Shown here in pieces: positions 7,889 through 17,046 of a stretch of 54,196 bases of DNA. The stretch spans positions 76,087-130,282 of the forward strand of contig NZ_FMXA01000005.1 of the NCBI RefSeq assembly GCF_900103425.1. The letters are read 5' to 3'. The position numbers were made by a program, and so were the translations under genes. The DNA is from Dialister histaminiformans. GTDB taxonomy: Bacteria > Bacillota > Negativicutes > Veillonellales > Dialisteraceae. The first letter of the stretch is position 1. Each line of letters opens with the position of its first letter. The notes under the pieces are model-generated. The model saw nothing but the letters and a program-made list of their open reading frames with translations. It was not told the DNA's origin and searched no databases.

Positions 7889-9013
7889 ATGAAAAGAATT
7901 ATTTTATCAGGTGGGGGAACAGGCGGACACATATACCCGGCAGTGACCATTGCAAGGGAACTGGAAAATGTGGAACCCGTGGAAATTCTCTTTGTAGGAA
8001 CACCTAACGGCATGGAATCCCGGATTATACCGGAAGAAGGATACCGTTTTGCGTCCATTCCGGCATCAGGACTTAAGAGAAAAATCACATTTGAAAATGT
8101 GAAAATCCTGTGCCGTACAGCAGGAAGCCTGTGGAAGGCGCGGAAGATTCTCAGAGAATTTAAGCCGGATGTAGTCATCGGGACAGGCGGCTATGTATGC
8201 GGGCCTATCCTTATGGCGGCTGCGCTGAGTCATATTCCAACCATGATTCAGGAACAGAATGTTATCCCCGGAGTGACCAACAAGATACTGAGCCATGTGG
8301 TGGACAGAGTGGCGCTTGGATATAAGGAAGCCAAAGCGAGATTCCCTGTACAGGACAAGTGTGTCTATACAGGAAATCCAACCCGTCCGGCCATCCGTGA
8401 AGCGAAAAGGGATGAATCCAGGGAAAAACTGGGAATCCGTCCGGATGATTTCATGGTACTTATCGCCGGCGGAAGCCGTGGGGCCAGAAACATCAACAAC
8501 GCTATGCTGGGCGTACACCGGCATTTCAGAGATACACCAGGTCTCTGTCTCTACCATGTCACTGGTACCAGGGATTACGGCAATGTGCTGAAGGAACTGG
8601 GAGAAGTGGATGAACGGGGATACTATGGCTCATCTAGCCGTATAGTGGACTATCAGCATGATATGCCTTCCGCTATGGCGGCGGCTGACCTTGTAATCTA
8701 CCGCGCAGGGGCCGTCGGACTGGCCGAAGTGGCGGTTCGCGGACTCCCCTCCATCCTTATCCCGTATCCGTACGCGGCAGAAGACCACCAGACATATAAT
8801 GCCCGGGTATTTGTCGCAGCCGGAGCGGCTAAGATGATTGAAGATAAATATCTGACAGCGCAGGAACTTATACAGGATATTGAAGAACTGCATAACCATA
8901 AGGATGTACTGGCAGGTATGGCAGAAGCAGCTGAAAAGTTAGGCAAAGCGAGTGCCGGGGCGGACATTGCTCACATGGCACTGGAACTGGCTGGTAAAAA
9001 AGGAGAAAGATAA
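7889..9013 (+). CDS. murG: Lipid II synthase MurG
   Basis: This 374-residue family-28 glycosyltransferase adds GlcNAc from UDP-GlcNAc to lipid I on the inner face of the membrane. The N-terminal motif SGGGTGGHIYPA, the block GTGGYVCGP, and the C-terminal sugar-nucleotide site IYRAGAVGLAEVAVRGLPSI are present. The family's usual RSGA sequence reads RAGA here, a conservative change. It lies tightly between murD and murC, with no room for ftsW. Confidence 0.95.
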   Translation: MKRIILSGGGTGGHIYPAVTIARELENVEPVEILFVGTPNGMESRIIPEEGYRFASIPASGLKRKITFENVKILCRTAGSLWKARKILREFKPDVVIGTGGYVCGPILMAAALSHIPTMIQEQNVIPGVTNKILSHVVDRVALGYKEAKARFPVQDKCVYTGNPTRPAIREAKRDESREKLGIRPDDFMVLIAGGSRGARNINNAMLGVHRHFRDTPGLCLYHVTGTRDYGNVLKELGEVDERGYYGSSSRIVDYQHDMPSAMAAADLVIYRAGAVGLAEVAVRGLPSILIPYPYAAEDHQTYNARVFVAAGAAKMIEDKYLTAQELIQDIEELHNHKDVLAGMAEAAEKLGKASAGADIAHMALELAGKKGER

Positions 9014-9016
9014 TTT

Positions 9017-10411
9017 ATGGATCTGAATAAATATCATACCCTCCATTTTATTGGAATAGGCGGTATGGGGATGCGCGCGCTGGCAAACATTCTTTTACGG
9101 ATGGGATTTAAGGTTACCGGTTCGGATATGGCGGACTCTTCGGTTCTTCATGAATTCGAACAGCTGGGGGCAGTTATTCATATCGGCCATAAGGCGGAAA
9201 ACACAGATGGTGCAGATGCCGTGGTCATCTCATCCGCCATTTCCGAGGATAATCCGGAACTTATGGAAGCCCGGAAAAAGAATATCCCTGTATTTCACCG
9301 TTCGGATGTACTGGCGGCTGTGTTTACCTGGGGCAGGGGAATTGCTGTGGCAGGAGCTCATGGTAAATCCACAACTTCAGCTATGGTAGGCCAGATTTTC
9401 AAACACGCTGGAACCGATCCAACCATTGTTCTTGGCGGCGCGGTAGATTATCTGCACGGCAATTCGTGTCATGGACACGGAAAATATGTCATTGCCGAAG
9501 CGGATGAAAGCGATGGTTCATTCCTTAAGTTCTCCACATTCCTTGCCGTAGTTACCAATATCGAAGATGATCATCTGGATCACTATGGTACCGTGGAAAA
9601 TATCAAGAAGGCCTTTGTAGAATTTATCAGCCATATTACATATGAAGATGGCGCCGCCATCGTATGTATTGATAATCCCGGGGTACGGAGTATTCTTCCA
9701 AGGGTAAACAAAAAAGTGGTTACCTATGGATTCGGGGAAGAGGCGGATTACCGCGCGGAAAACAAGCGGTATGACAAGCACATCATGAAGTTTGATGTAA
9801 CCCATAAAGGACAGCTTCTTGGAACCATCAGCCTCCATGTACCGGGGACCCACAATGTACTGGATGCTCTGGCAGCCACAGTAACCGCATTGTACTGCGG
9901 CATTTCCTTCCCGGTCATCCAGGAAGCTCTGGATGCGTTCCGTGGTGTTCATCGCCGTTTCGAAACCAAGGCTTTCATTGACGGAGTATGGATTATTGAT
10001 GACTATGCTCATCATCCGACAGAAATTGAAGCTACGCTTAAAGCGGCCAGGGAAATCGGTGGATATCGTGTCATCTGCGCATTCCAGCCGCATCGGTATT
10101 CCCGCACAAAACTGCTGCAGGATGAATTCGCGGTAGCTTTTGATTCAGCAGATGTTCTTTACTTTACAGATATCTATGCGGCCAGCGAACATGCGCTTCC
10201 CGGGGTAGATGGCCATCTGATTCCAGGACTGGTTTCCCAGCACCTTCCAGACACTCCGGTTCATTATGTGGGAGAACTGGATAAACTGGCAGAAGCACTT
10301 TATGAAGAAGTCAGACCGGGAGACATGGTTATTACCATGGGTGCGGGCAGCATTACCCGTGTTGGACAGAAACTGACAGGATTGATTAAAGAAAAAGGGT
10401 TGAAAAAATGA
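9017..10411 (+). CDS. murC: UDP-MurNAc-L-alanine ligase MurC
   Basis: MurC attaches L-alanine to UDP-MurNAc, the first peptide step. The 464-residue protein starts with the family motif FIGIGGMGMRALA, has the ATP loop VAGAHGKSTTSAM at about residues 111-123, and the conserved DDYAHHPTEI and FQPHRYSRT blocks. The gene is not fused to ddl or murB. Its stop overlaps the ddl start (ATGA). murB, often adjacent, is not in the window. Confidence 0.96.
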   Translation: MDLNKYHTLHFIGIGGMGMRALANILLRMGFKVTGSDMADSSVLHEFEQLGAVIHIGHKAENTDGADAVVISSAISEDNPELMEARKKNIPVFHRSDVLAAVFTWGRGIAVAGAHGKSTTSAMVGQIFKHAGTDPTIVLGGAVDYLHGNSCHGHGKYVIAEADESDGSFLKFSTFLAVVTNIEDDHLDHYGTVENIKKAFVEFISHITYEDGAAIVCIDNPGVRSILPRVNKKVVTYGFGEEADYRAENKRYDKHIMKFDVTHKGQLLGTISLHVPGTHNVLDALAATVTALYCGISFPVIQEALDAFRGVHRRFETKAFIDGVWIIDDYAHHPTEIEATLKAAREIGGYRVICAFQPHRYSRTKLLQDEFAVAFDSADVLYFTDIYAASEHALPGVDGHLIPGLVSQHLPDTPVHYVGELDKLAEALYEEVRPGDMVITMGAGSITRVGQKLTGLIKEKGLKK

Positions 10412-11343
10412 TTACAAAAAACAGCATCATCGGCGTATTAATGGGCGGAGTATCCGGAGAAGCAGAAATTTCAAGAGCAACTGGCAAGGCCATTGCCGAA
10501 GCATTGAGTAGCCTTGGCTATCACGTAGTACCTATGGAATATGATCCGCATCATGTAGTAGAACAGCTGAGAGAAAAGAAGGTAGATGTCGTATTCCTGG
10601 CACTGCATGGCAAGTATGGCGAAGACGGCACCATTCAGAGCGTTCTTGAACTGGCCGGTATTCCTTACACAGGATCCGGCGTTAGCTCCAGCGCCATCAC
10701 CATGGATAAGATTTTCTCCATGCGCGTAATGAAACAGGCAGGCATTCCCATGGCAGATTCCATGCCGGTTTATCTCCGGGATGGCGTAGAAGCTACAGCA
10801 GAAAAACTGCTTGCTCATTTCAGCTTCCCACTGGTTATCAAGCCGGCCTGCGAAGGCTCAACCATCGGTATTGAAATTGTCCGCAAGGCGGAAGACCTGG
10901 TTCCGGCATTGGAAAGAGCATTCCATGTAGAACCTCGCTGCCTGGTGGAAGCATTCCTGGATGGCGAAGAATTTACCGTTCCGGTATTTGAAGGAAAGGC
11001 ACTTCCGGTCATTCAGATCTGCCCGCATTCCGGTACTTATGATTTCCATTCCAAGTATACAAAGGGCGCTACCGACTATCTCTGCCCGGCTCCAATTTCC
11101 GACGAACTCAGAGATAAGATGCAGGCCATTGCGGTTAAGGCGTTCCAGGTATGTGAATGCCGCGGCGTAGTCCGTTTTGATATGAGAACTGACAGCAAGG
11201 GTCAGCCGCATGTACTGGAAGCCAACTCCATTCCAGGCATGACCGCTACCAGCTTGGTTCCGAAGTCTGCGGCCGCAGCGGGAACCGATTTCCCTCATTT
11301 ATGTGAAAAGATTCTTCTTGGCGCGTCAACTGGCAAGATTTAA
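10408..11343 (+). CDS. ddl: D-alanine-D-alanine ligase
   Basis: This 311-residue ATP-grasp ligase makes the D-Ala-D-Ala substrate of MurF. Family motifs include VFLALHGKYGEDGTIQ, the ATP-grasp segment PLVIKPACEGSTIGIEIV, and VLEANSIPGMTATSLVPK at the C-terminal catalytic site. Family members are usually 300-370 residues. It overlaps murC by four bases. The reaction is well established for the family; D-Ala rather than D-Lac specificity is assumed. Confidence 0.95.
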   Translation: MITKNSIIGVLMGGVSGEAEISRATGKAIAEALSSLGYHVVPMEYDPHHVVEQLREKKVDVVFLALHGKYGEDGTIQSVLELAGIPYTGSGVSSSAITMDKIFSMRVMKQAGIPMADSMPVYLRDGVEATAEKLLAHFSFPLVIKPACEGSTIGIEIVRKAEDLVPALERAFHVEPRCLVEAFLDGEEFTVPVFEGKALPVIQICPHSGTYDFHSKYTKGATDYLCPAPISDELRDKMQAIAVKAFQVCECRGVVRFDMRTDSKGQPHVLEANSIPGMTATSLVPKSAAAAGTDFPHLCEKILLGASTGKI

Positions 11344-11355
11344 AGGTGAGCTCCG

Positions 11356-12252
11356 ATGGGTGAATTCAAAAGTTTTGACGAATTTCAGCGTGAATTGCAC
11401 GGCCTCCCTAAAAAGGAAGAACCGGCAGTAAGATTTCCAGAGGAACCCTCTGAATCGGAATACCAGCCGGAATCTGAATATGAAGAACATAAGACAAAAC
11501 ATCATCGGAGAAGACGCGAATCGCGATTGAGGCCTTCCCGTCCATCCGGACTGTCATGGAAAAAACTTTTCCATGGTACAGTGGGTGTATTGATCATCGT
11601 GGTTCTTGTATTCCTGTTCTGCCCGGTTCCACTGGGAGATATTACTGTGCAGGGAAGCAACGCGGTGACTAAGAACGATGTTCTTTTTGAAGGGCAGATC
11701 AAACAGCCGGTCAATGTACTGCAGATCAGTACAGGCAAGCTGGAAGAACGACTGACCCAGGATATACGTATTTCCTCTGTCAAGGTATGGAGGGAATTCC
11801 CGTTTGACATAAAGGTGGCCATTAATGACCGCGTACCCTGTGCTGTTGTGCAGGGGGATTATGACTATGCCGTCCTTGATAAAGATGGCGTGGTGATGAA
11901 GACGGAAACCTCGTTGAAAGATACCGATCTTCCTATTATCACAGGAAAAAAGCTGGGCAACATTCTTCTGGGGGACAGAATTACTGATCCGTCCGTACTG
12001 AAAGGCATTAAGTTCTTCAGTTCCCTCAGCCCGGCAGGATTCAGACTGTTCTCAGAAATTAATGTGGGGCAGGCCAATAATCTTATTGCCTATACCCGGG
12101 ATGGTCTGGCACTGCGGCTGGGAACCGGCAAAGATATCGTGAAGCAGGCAAAACTTTCTCAGAACATGGTAGGCGATGTGAAAGCCAGAAACCTGGCGGT
12201 GGAATATATTGATGTAAATCCATCCGCACCGTTTATCAAACTGAAAAAGTAA
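11356..12252 (+). CDS. ftsQ: FtsQ/DivIB-type division protein
   Basis: This 298-residue single-pass membrane protein has a long charged cytoplasmic N-terminus rich in Glu and then Arg/Lys/Pro (residues 1-70), a membrane segment at about 73-90 (GTVGVLIIVVLVFLFC) and a POTRA domain beginning LGDITVQGSNAV, followed by the beta domain. FtsQ/DivIB links FtsL and its partners in the divisome. Position between ddl and ftsZ agrees. The expected ftsA gene is absent downstream. Confidence 0.88.
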   Translation: MGEFKSFDEFQRELHGLPKKEEPAVRFPEEPSESEYQPESEYEEHKTKHHRRRRESRLRPSRPSGLSWKKLFHGTVGVLIIVVLVFLFCPVPLGDITVQGSNAVTKNDVLFEGQIKQPVNVLQISTGKLEERLTQDIRISSVKVWREFPFDIKVAINDRVPCAVVQGDYDYAVLDKDGVVMKTETSLKDTDLPIITGKKLGNILLGDRITDPSVLKGIKFFSSLSPAGFRLFSEINVGQANNLIAYTRDGLALRLGTGKDIVKQAKLSQNMVGDVKARNLAVEYIDVNPSAPFIKLKK

Positions 12253-12511
12253 AAACCATACCGCAGGGAATGGAATCCTGTGGCAGGGATGATCCGGTTT
12301 TCTTTTGAGAAGGGAACCGGGTAGTCAGGCCAGATGGGAAAACCTGTAAAAGCCATATGTTTTCTAAGATGAGGACTTGCGATTTTAAATAATATTAATC
12401 GATTGGATATAGCCATTTTATACAAAATATTGTAAAATAAATGAGAATGTTGAATGATATGTCAAACGAAACTCGTTTCGATAAAACAAAAATCGTGAAG
12501 GAGGAGCAAAA
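12253..12511 (+). promoter_or_regulatory. ftsQ-ftsZ intergenic region, probable ftsZ promoter and leader
   Basis: This 259-base gap holds an imperfect hairpin (CCGGTT/AACCGG near 12294-12320) without a clear T-run, then a strongly AT-rich block (12375-12445) that probably carries the ftsZ promoter. I cannot single out one convincing -35/-10 pair. The RBS AAGGAGGAGC lies before the ftsZ ATG. No remnant of ftsA is visible. Confidence 0.4.
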
Positions 12512-13531
12512 ATGAGTGATTTCGCAGATATCAAAGTAATCGGTGTTGGCGGCGGCGGAAATAACGCAGTCAACCGTATGATAGACGCTAAAGTACAGGG
12601 GGTTGAATTTATTGCCGTAAATACGGAAGTTCAGGTCCTTGATAAGTCTCAGGCAGAAACCAAGATTCAGATTGGTGAAAAGCTGACCAGAGGCCTTGGC
12701 GCTGGCGCTAAGCCGGAAGTAGGTGAAAATGCGGCAGAAGAATCCCGCGATGAAATTACCAAGGCACTTAGCGGAGCTGACATGGTATTTGTAACCGCAG
12801 GTATGGGTGGCGGCACAGGTACAGGTGCAGCACCGGTAGTAGCACAGTGCGCAAAGGAACTGGGCGCTCTTACAGTAGCCGTAGTAACCAAGCCATTCTC
12901 TATTGAAGGTAAGGTTCGTGCAAAGAATGCAGCCAGCGGTATTGAAAAACTGAAACAGAATGTAGATGCCATTCTGGTAGTTCCAAATGATAAGCTTCTC
13001 GGCATTATTGACAAGAAGACTTCTGTAAAGGATGCATTCAAACTGGCCGATGATGTTCTCCGCCAGGGGATTCAGGGCATTTCCGATTTGATTACTGTTC
13101 CAGGCGTAATCAACCTTGACTTTGCTGATGTTAAGACCATTATGAGCGATCAGGGCGAAGCACTGATGGGTATCGGTGTAGGCACTGGCGAAAACCGTGC
13201 AGCAGATGCAGCTAAGCAGGCTATTTCCAGTCCGCTCCTTGAACGCAGCATTGAAGGCGCTAAGGGAATCATTATCAGCATTACTGGTAACGAAGACCTC
13301 GGACTGTTCGAAATCAACGAAGCTTCTCAGATTATTACAGAAGCAGCTGATCCGGATGCAAATATCATCTGGGGTACTGCCATTGATCCGGAAATGGATG
13401 ACACCGTTAAGATTACCGTCATTGCCACAGGTTTCAACGATGGCAAGAAACCAAGCGGCCTGACAGGCAGCACATTCAGAAGCCATGACCGTTCCAGCAC
13501 CATTGCGGTACCTGATTTCCTGAAAAAATAA
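12512..13531 (+). CDS. ftsZ: Cell division GTPase FtsZ
   Basis: This tubulin-like GTPase forms the Z ring. The 339-residue protein has the N-terminal [13 protein letters not shown] loop, the tubulin signature [14 protein letters not shown] at about residues 95-108, and the T7-loop region [11 protein letters not shown]. It ends with the conserved tail peptide IAVPDFLKK. The linker between core and tail is only about 20 residues ([12 protein letters not shown]... to the tail), so the protein is short for the family. The usual tail partner FtsA is not encoded nearby. Confidence 0.97.
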   Translation: MSDFADIKVIGVGGGGNNAVNRMIDAKVQGVEFIAVNTEVQVLDKSQAETKIQIGEKLTRGLGAGAKPEVGENAAEESRDEITKALSGADMVFVTAGMGGGTGTGAAPVVAQCAKELGALTVAVVTKPFSIEGKVRAKNAASGIEKLKQNVDAILVVPNDKLLGIIDKKTSVKDAFKLADDVLRQGIQGISDLITVPGVINLDFADVKTIMSDQGEALMGIGVGTGENRAADAAKQAISSPLLERSIEGAKGIIISITGNEDLGLFEINEASQIITEAADPDANIIWGTAIDPEMDDTVKITVIATGFNDGKKPSGLTGSTFRSHDRSSTIAVPDFLKK

Positions 13532-13546
13532 TAAGTTTTCAAAAGG

Positions 13547-13577
13547 CCACACCGCACCTGCAGTGTGGTTCTTTTCT
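13547..13577 (+). terminator. Probable terminator after ftsZ
   Basis: The stem CCACAC (13547-13552) pairs with GTGTGG (13563-13568), and an inner GCA/TGC extends it across one mismatch. The T-rich run TTCTTTTCTT follows. It ends 17 bases before the nrdR start, so nrdR is either read through or has a promoter I cannot see. Confidence 0.6.
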
Positions 13578-13594
13578 TAATGGAGAAAGTACAG

Positions 13595-14065
13595 ATGAAG
13601 TGTCCGTTTTGTGAAAACCCAAATACTAAAGTAACCGATTCCCGTGATACAGATGATGGAGCCTCCATTCGCCGCCGTCGTCAGTGCCTGTCCTGTGGTA
13701 AGCGTTTTACTACATATGAAACCGTGGAACACGGCCTGCTTCGCGTGGTAAAGAAGGATGGTACCCGGGAGATGTTTGACCGCAATAAGCTCAGAAACGG
13801 TATTGTACGTGCCTGTGAAAAGAGACATATCAGTACAGAACAGATTGAAAATATGGTTAACGCGGTAGAACATAAGGTAAGAAATGATTCCCATCAGGAA
13901 GTAAGTACGGAAATGATAGGGACCTGTGTGATGGACGAACTGAAAAAAGTGGATCAGGTGGCCTATGTCCGTTTTGCTTCCGTATACAGAGAATTTAAAG
14001 ATATCAGCAGCTTTATGTCCGAACTGAAGACGCTGATGGATACGAACAAATCAAAAGAACAATAA
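13595..14065 (+). CDS. nrdR: Ribonucleotide reductase repressor NrdR
   Basis: NrdR represses ribonucleotide reductase genes in response to nucleotide state. The protein (156 residues from ATG 13595) begins with the zinc ribbon MKCPFC...CLSCGKRF, with the RRRRQCLSC basic patch, followed by an ATP-cone domain starting VVKKDGTREMFDR. I chose ATG 13595 because the family starts MKCPFC; the in-frame ATG at 13580 adds five residues. RBS GGAGAAAG lies upstream. No NrdR box pair was identified in this window. Confidence 0.95.
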   Translation: MKCPFCENPNTKVTDSRDTDDGASIRRRRQCLSCGKRFTTYETVEHGLLRVVKKDGTREMFDRNKLRNGIVRACEKRHISTEQIENMVNAVEHKVRNDSHQEVSTEMIGTCVMDELKKVDQVAYVRFASVYREFKDISSFMSELKTLMDTNKSKEQ

Positions 14066-14083
14066 CCGAAGAGAGGTGTAGAA

Positions 14084-14653
14084 ATGGATAGTATAGAAAA
14101 AGGCTTTGCTGATCATGCCCGCGTACTGGAAGAGACAAAGGCGCTGATTCCGGTAGTCCGGGAAATGGCTGATGTCATGAGCCAGGCGCTTCATCAGGGG
14201 CATAAGATTCTGATCTGTGGAAATGGCGGCAGCGCGGCGGACGCGCAGCATATTGCCGCTGAATTTATCGGACGTTTTCACAACGAACGTATTTCCCTGC
14301 CCGCGGTAGCCCTTACCGTGGATACCTCCATCCTTACTTCCGTAGCTAATGATTACAGCTATGACGTGGTATTTTCCCGTCAGGTGGAAGGCCTTGGACA
14401 GGAAGGGGATGTACTCTGGGGAATAACCACCAGCGGTAACAGCGGCAATGTGATTAAGGCCGTAGAAGCAGCTAAGAAGAAAGGGCTAAAGACTATCGTT
14501 TCTTCTGGCAAAGATGGTGGTGCCATCAGGGGGATGGCCGATATTTCTCTGGTTATCCCGAGTGATGTCACGGCCAGAATTCAGGAAATGCATATGCTCT
14601 GCGCGCATCTCATCTGTGAAATTATCGATGAAGAGAGCTGGGGAAATGAATAA
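14084..14653 (+). CDS. gmhA: Sedoheptulose-7-phosphate isomerase GmhA
   Basis: GmhA converts sedoheptulose 7-phosphate to D-glycero-D-manno-heptose 7-phosphate, the first step of LPS heptose synthesis. The 189-residue SIS-domain protein has CGNGGSAADAQHIAAEF at about residues 45-61, the TTSGNSGNVIKA phosphosugar loop and the C-terminal block MHMLCAHLICEIID. It overlaps the following gmhB by eight bases. A second, diverged SIS isomerase lies at 37774, so this copy probably serves LPS core. Confidence 0.93.
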   Translation: MDSIEKGFADHARVLEETKALIPVVREMADVMSQALHQGHKILICGNGGSAADAQHIAAEFIGRFHNERISLPAVALTVDTSILTSVANDYSYDVVFSRQVEGLGQEGDVLWGITTSGNSGNVIKAVEAAKKKGLKTIVSSGKDGGAIRGMADISLVIPSDVTARIQEMHMLCAHLICEIIDEESWGNE

Positions 14654-15188
14654 GGAGTCCATAGCTAAAGCCGTTTTTTTTGACAGAGACGGTGTTCTTA
14701 ACAAGGATAAGCATTACCTGTTTCGTATAGCTGACATGGAATGGATTCCTGGTGCCAGAGAAGCTCTTGCCTGGCTGCATACCCATGGCTGGAAAATCAT
14801 TGTGGTCACTAACCAGAGCGGCGTGGCGCGGGGATACTATACAGAAGAAGATGTGCATAGGCTCCATGATTTTATGGCTTCTGAAGCAGAAAAAGCAGGC
14901 GGCGCTATTGACGATTTCTTCTATTGTCCGCATCTGAAAGGTGCTCCGGTAAAAGCCTATGATAAAGACTGCAGCTGCAGAAAACCGGCTCCTGGTATGA
15001 TTCTGCAGGCTATGAAAAAACACAGACTGCTTCCAGCAGAGTGTTTTCTCATCGGAGATGGAGCGCGCGATGTAGAAGCAGCCAGGAGGGCTGGCATACA
15101 GGGATTCCTTTTTACGTCAGGACGACTGGATGATTTTCTGCAGGCATGTCTAAAGCAAAGAAACATGGGGAAGGAAATTCATGGCTGA
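14646..15188 (+). CDS. gmhB: Heptose 1,7-bisphosphate 7-phosphatase GmhB
   Basis: This HAD-superfamily phosphatase of 180 residues removes the 7-phosphate from heptose bisphosphate. Motif I, FFDRDGVLNKDK, is near the N-terminus; VTNQSGVARGYY follows. A zinc-binding loop is visible as CPH at one side and CSCRKP at the other, and GDGARDVEAARRAG is the acidic motif. Start ATG 14646 overlaps the gmhA end. The gene runs into the heptosyltransferase with an eight-base overlap, so gmhA-gmhB-heptosyltransferase look like one unit. Confidence 0.92.
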   Translation: MNKESIAKAVFFDRDGVLNKDKHYLFRIADMEWIPGAREALAWLHTHGWKIIVVTNQSGVARGYYTEEDVHRLHDFMASEAEKAGGAIDDFFYCPHLKGAPVKAYDKDCSCRKPAPGMILQAMKKHRLLPAECFLIGDGARDVEAARRAGIQGFLFTSGRLDDFLQACLKQRNMGKEIHG

Positions 15189-16182
15189 AAAGATATTAAT
15201 CATAAAGATGAGCTCACTGGGGGATATCATTCATGCGATGCCCTCTCTGTATATGCTCAGAAAACATAAACCGGACGCCCACATCACCTGGGCAATCCAT
15301 CCGGCCTTTGCCGGCATACTTCCAGGAAAACCATGGGTGGACGAAGTATATCTAGTAGACAGGAAAAGAATTAAGCAGCTGTCCTATCTGAAACAGGTCA
15401 GAAGGGATTTGAAGTCCCGGCATTTTGACCTGGTCATTGACCTGCAGATGATAGCTAAAAGCGCGCTGATTTCCATGCTTTCCGGCTGTTCCCATCGGAT
15501 TGGATACTGGGATGCCCGGGAAGGCAGCTGGCTGGTCAATAAGCCCATAAGCGGACCGCATAAACACGGACATATCATTGAACAACTTTTGGATGTCATG
15601 CGCTTTCTGGGATGTCCGGAAACCGGTATTGAGTTCCCGTTCCGGGATCTGACAGAACCGACACAGACGCTGGAAAAGAAATTGCATGACGCAGGACTTC
15701 ATGATCCGTTTGTGGCCCTTGTCCCGGGAACGCGTGGGGAAAATAAGAAGTGGCCAATAGCCATGTGGGGAGAACTGGCGGCCAGACTGGCTGAACGTGG
15801 AATCCACTCCGTCATATCCGGTGCCCCGTCAGAAAAGAGTATGGAAAAGGAAATTCTGAAGAGAGCGGACTCTCCGTATGTCATTCCCATGATGGGGAAG
15901 ACGTCACTCCTTGAATTGGCGGCCCTGGAAAAGGCAGCCTCTGTCCACGTATCTTCCGATACAGGTCCTCTTCATATCGCCAATGCTATGAAGACACCGA
16001 TTGTGGCACTCTTCGGGCCTACCATGCCACAGCGAAGTGGTCCGTATGGAAATCCGTATAGCACCGTGCTGATGGCGGAAAATCCAGGACATGAAGACAC
16101 GGATATGTCCACCATATCGGTAGATCAGGTGCTGGAAGAAGTGGTCAAGAAGTGGGAACAGAAAAATAAACCACTGGCGTAA
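15181..16182 (+). CDS. LPS heptosyltransferase (GT9, WaaC/WaaF type)
   Basis: This 333-residue family-9 glycosyltransferase has the N-terminal motif IKMSSLGDIIHAMPSL, typical of ADP-heptose:LPS heptosyltransferases. The C-terminal half has ALVPGTRGENKKWP and VSSDTGPLHIANAMKTPIVA, the donor-binding region. It should add heptose to Kdo-lipid A or to core heptose at the inner membrane. It follows gmhA and gmhB. The WaaC versus WaaF role cannot be settled by reading alone. hldE and ADP-heptose epimerase genes are not in the window. Confidence 0.88.
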   Translation: MAEKILIIKMSSLGDIIHAMPSLYMLRKHKPDAHITWAIHPAFAGILPGKPWVDEVYLVDRKRIKQLSYLKQVRRDLKSRHFDLVIDLQMIAKSALISMLSGCSHRIGYWDAREGSWLVNKPISGPHKHGHIIEQLLDVMRFLGCPETGIEFPFRDLTEPTQTLEKKLHDAGLHDPFVALVPGTRGENKKWPIAMWGELAARLAERGIHSVISGAPSEKSMEKEILKRADSPYVIPMMGKTSLLELAALEKAASVHVSSDTGPLHIANAMKTPIVALFGPTMPQRSGPYGNPYSTVLMAENPGHEDTDMSTISVDQVLEEVVKKWEQKNKPLA

Positions 16183-16200
16183 GAAAGGGTTATTATAGCC

Positions 16201-16989
16201 ATGGAACTGATTACAAGCAAGACGAACCGCTGGGTGAAGCTGGCAGAACAGCTCAAACACAGAAAGTTCAGAGATAAATTTTCAAAATTCATTATGGAAG
16301 GCGTCCGCTCGGCGGATGATGCCAGAAATCAGGGCATCCGGGACGTAGTATGCTTTGTCACAGAAAAGGCGTATGAAGAACCGCGGACGAAGTCCATTGT
16401 GCAGGAAGCGCAGGACGAACTGCACTGGCTGGTTCTCTGTGTTCCGGAACCCATTATGAAACTGATTTCCGGAACGGAAACCAGTCAGGGGATTGTCCTT
16501 ATTGTGGATAAGCCGAAACATAGCCAGGAGGAACTGGACCATGTGAAGGGACATTATGTCCTTCTGGAAAAGGTGCAGGATCCTGGCAATCTGGGGACCA
16601 TCATCCGTACTGCGGCCGCGGCCGGATGCAGGGGGATCCTTCTTACGGAAGGTTCCACGGATGCCTATTCCGAAAAGGCGGTACGCAGCTCCATGGGGAG
16701 CGTACTGCGGCTGCCGGTCTATGAAAAATTATCCCTGGAAGATGTCCGGGACATTAAGGAAAGAAATCATCTGGTGATGGTGGGAACCTCACTGCATAAC
16801 GCCATGCCTTATAAGGAAAGCCCGGCGTTTGCTGATGGAATCATTGCCTTTGGCAATGAAGGAAATGGCATGTCAGAAGATATGCTGTCTCTCTGTGATT
16901 TTTCCTTATATATCCCCATTCATAACGGGGTAGAATCGCTGAACGTCACCGCGGCGGCAGCCATCATACTGTTTCACACAGCGGAATAA
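16201..16989 (+). CDS. TrmH/SpoU-family RNA 2'-O-methyltransferase
   Basis: This 262-residue RNA methyltransferase has an N-terminal substrate-binding part (KFIMEGVRSADDA) and a SPOUT knot domain. The three SpoU motifs are visible: VQDPGNLGTIIRTAAAAGC, FGNEGNGMS, and IPIHNGVESLNVTAAAAIIL. Members methylate rRNA or tRNA ribose; the exact target cannot be read from the sequence. It follows the heptosyltransferase by 18 bases, with GAAAGG as a weak RBS. Confidence 0.9.
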   Translation: MELITSKTNRWVKLAEQLKHRKFRDKFSKFIMEGVRSADDARNQGIRDVVCFVTEKAYEEPRTKSIVQEAQDELHWLVLCVPEPIMKLISGTETSQGIVLIVDKPKHSQEELDHVKGHYVLLEKVQDPGNLGTIIRTAAAAGCRGILLTEGSTDAYSEKAVRSSMGSVLRLPVYEKLSLEDVRDIKERNHLVMVGTSLHNAMPYKESPAFADGIIAFGNEGNGMSEDMLSLCDFSLYIPIHNGVESLNVTAAAAIILFHTAE

Positions 16990-17046
16990 TACATAAGATA
17001 CAGAAAAAGACGGACAAGGGACTCTCTGGAAAGGACAGGAGAAAGC

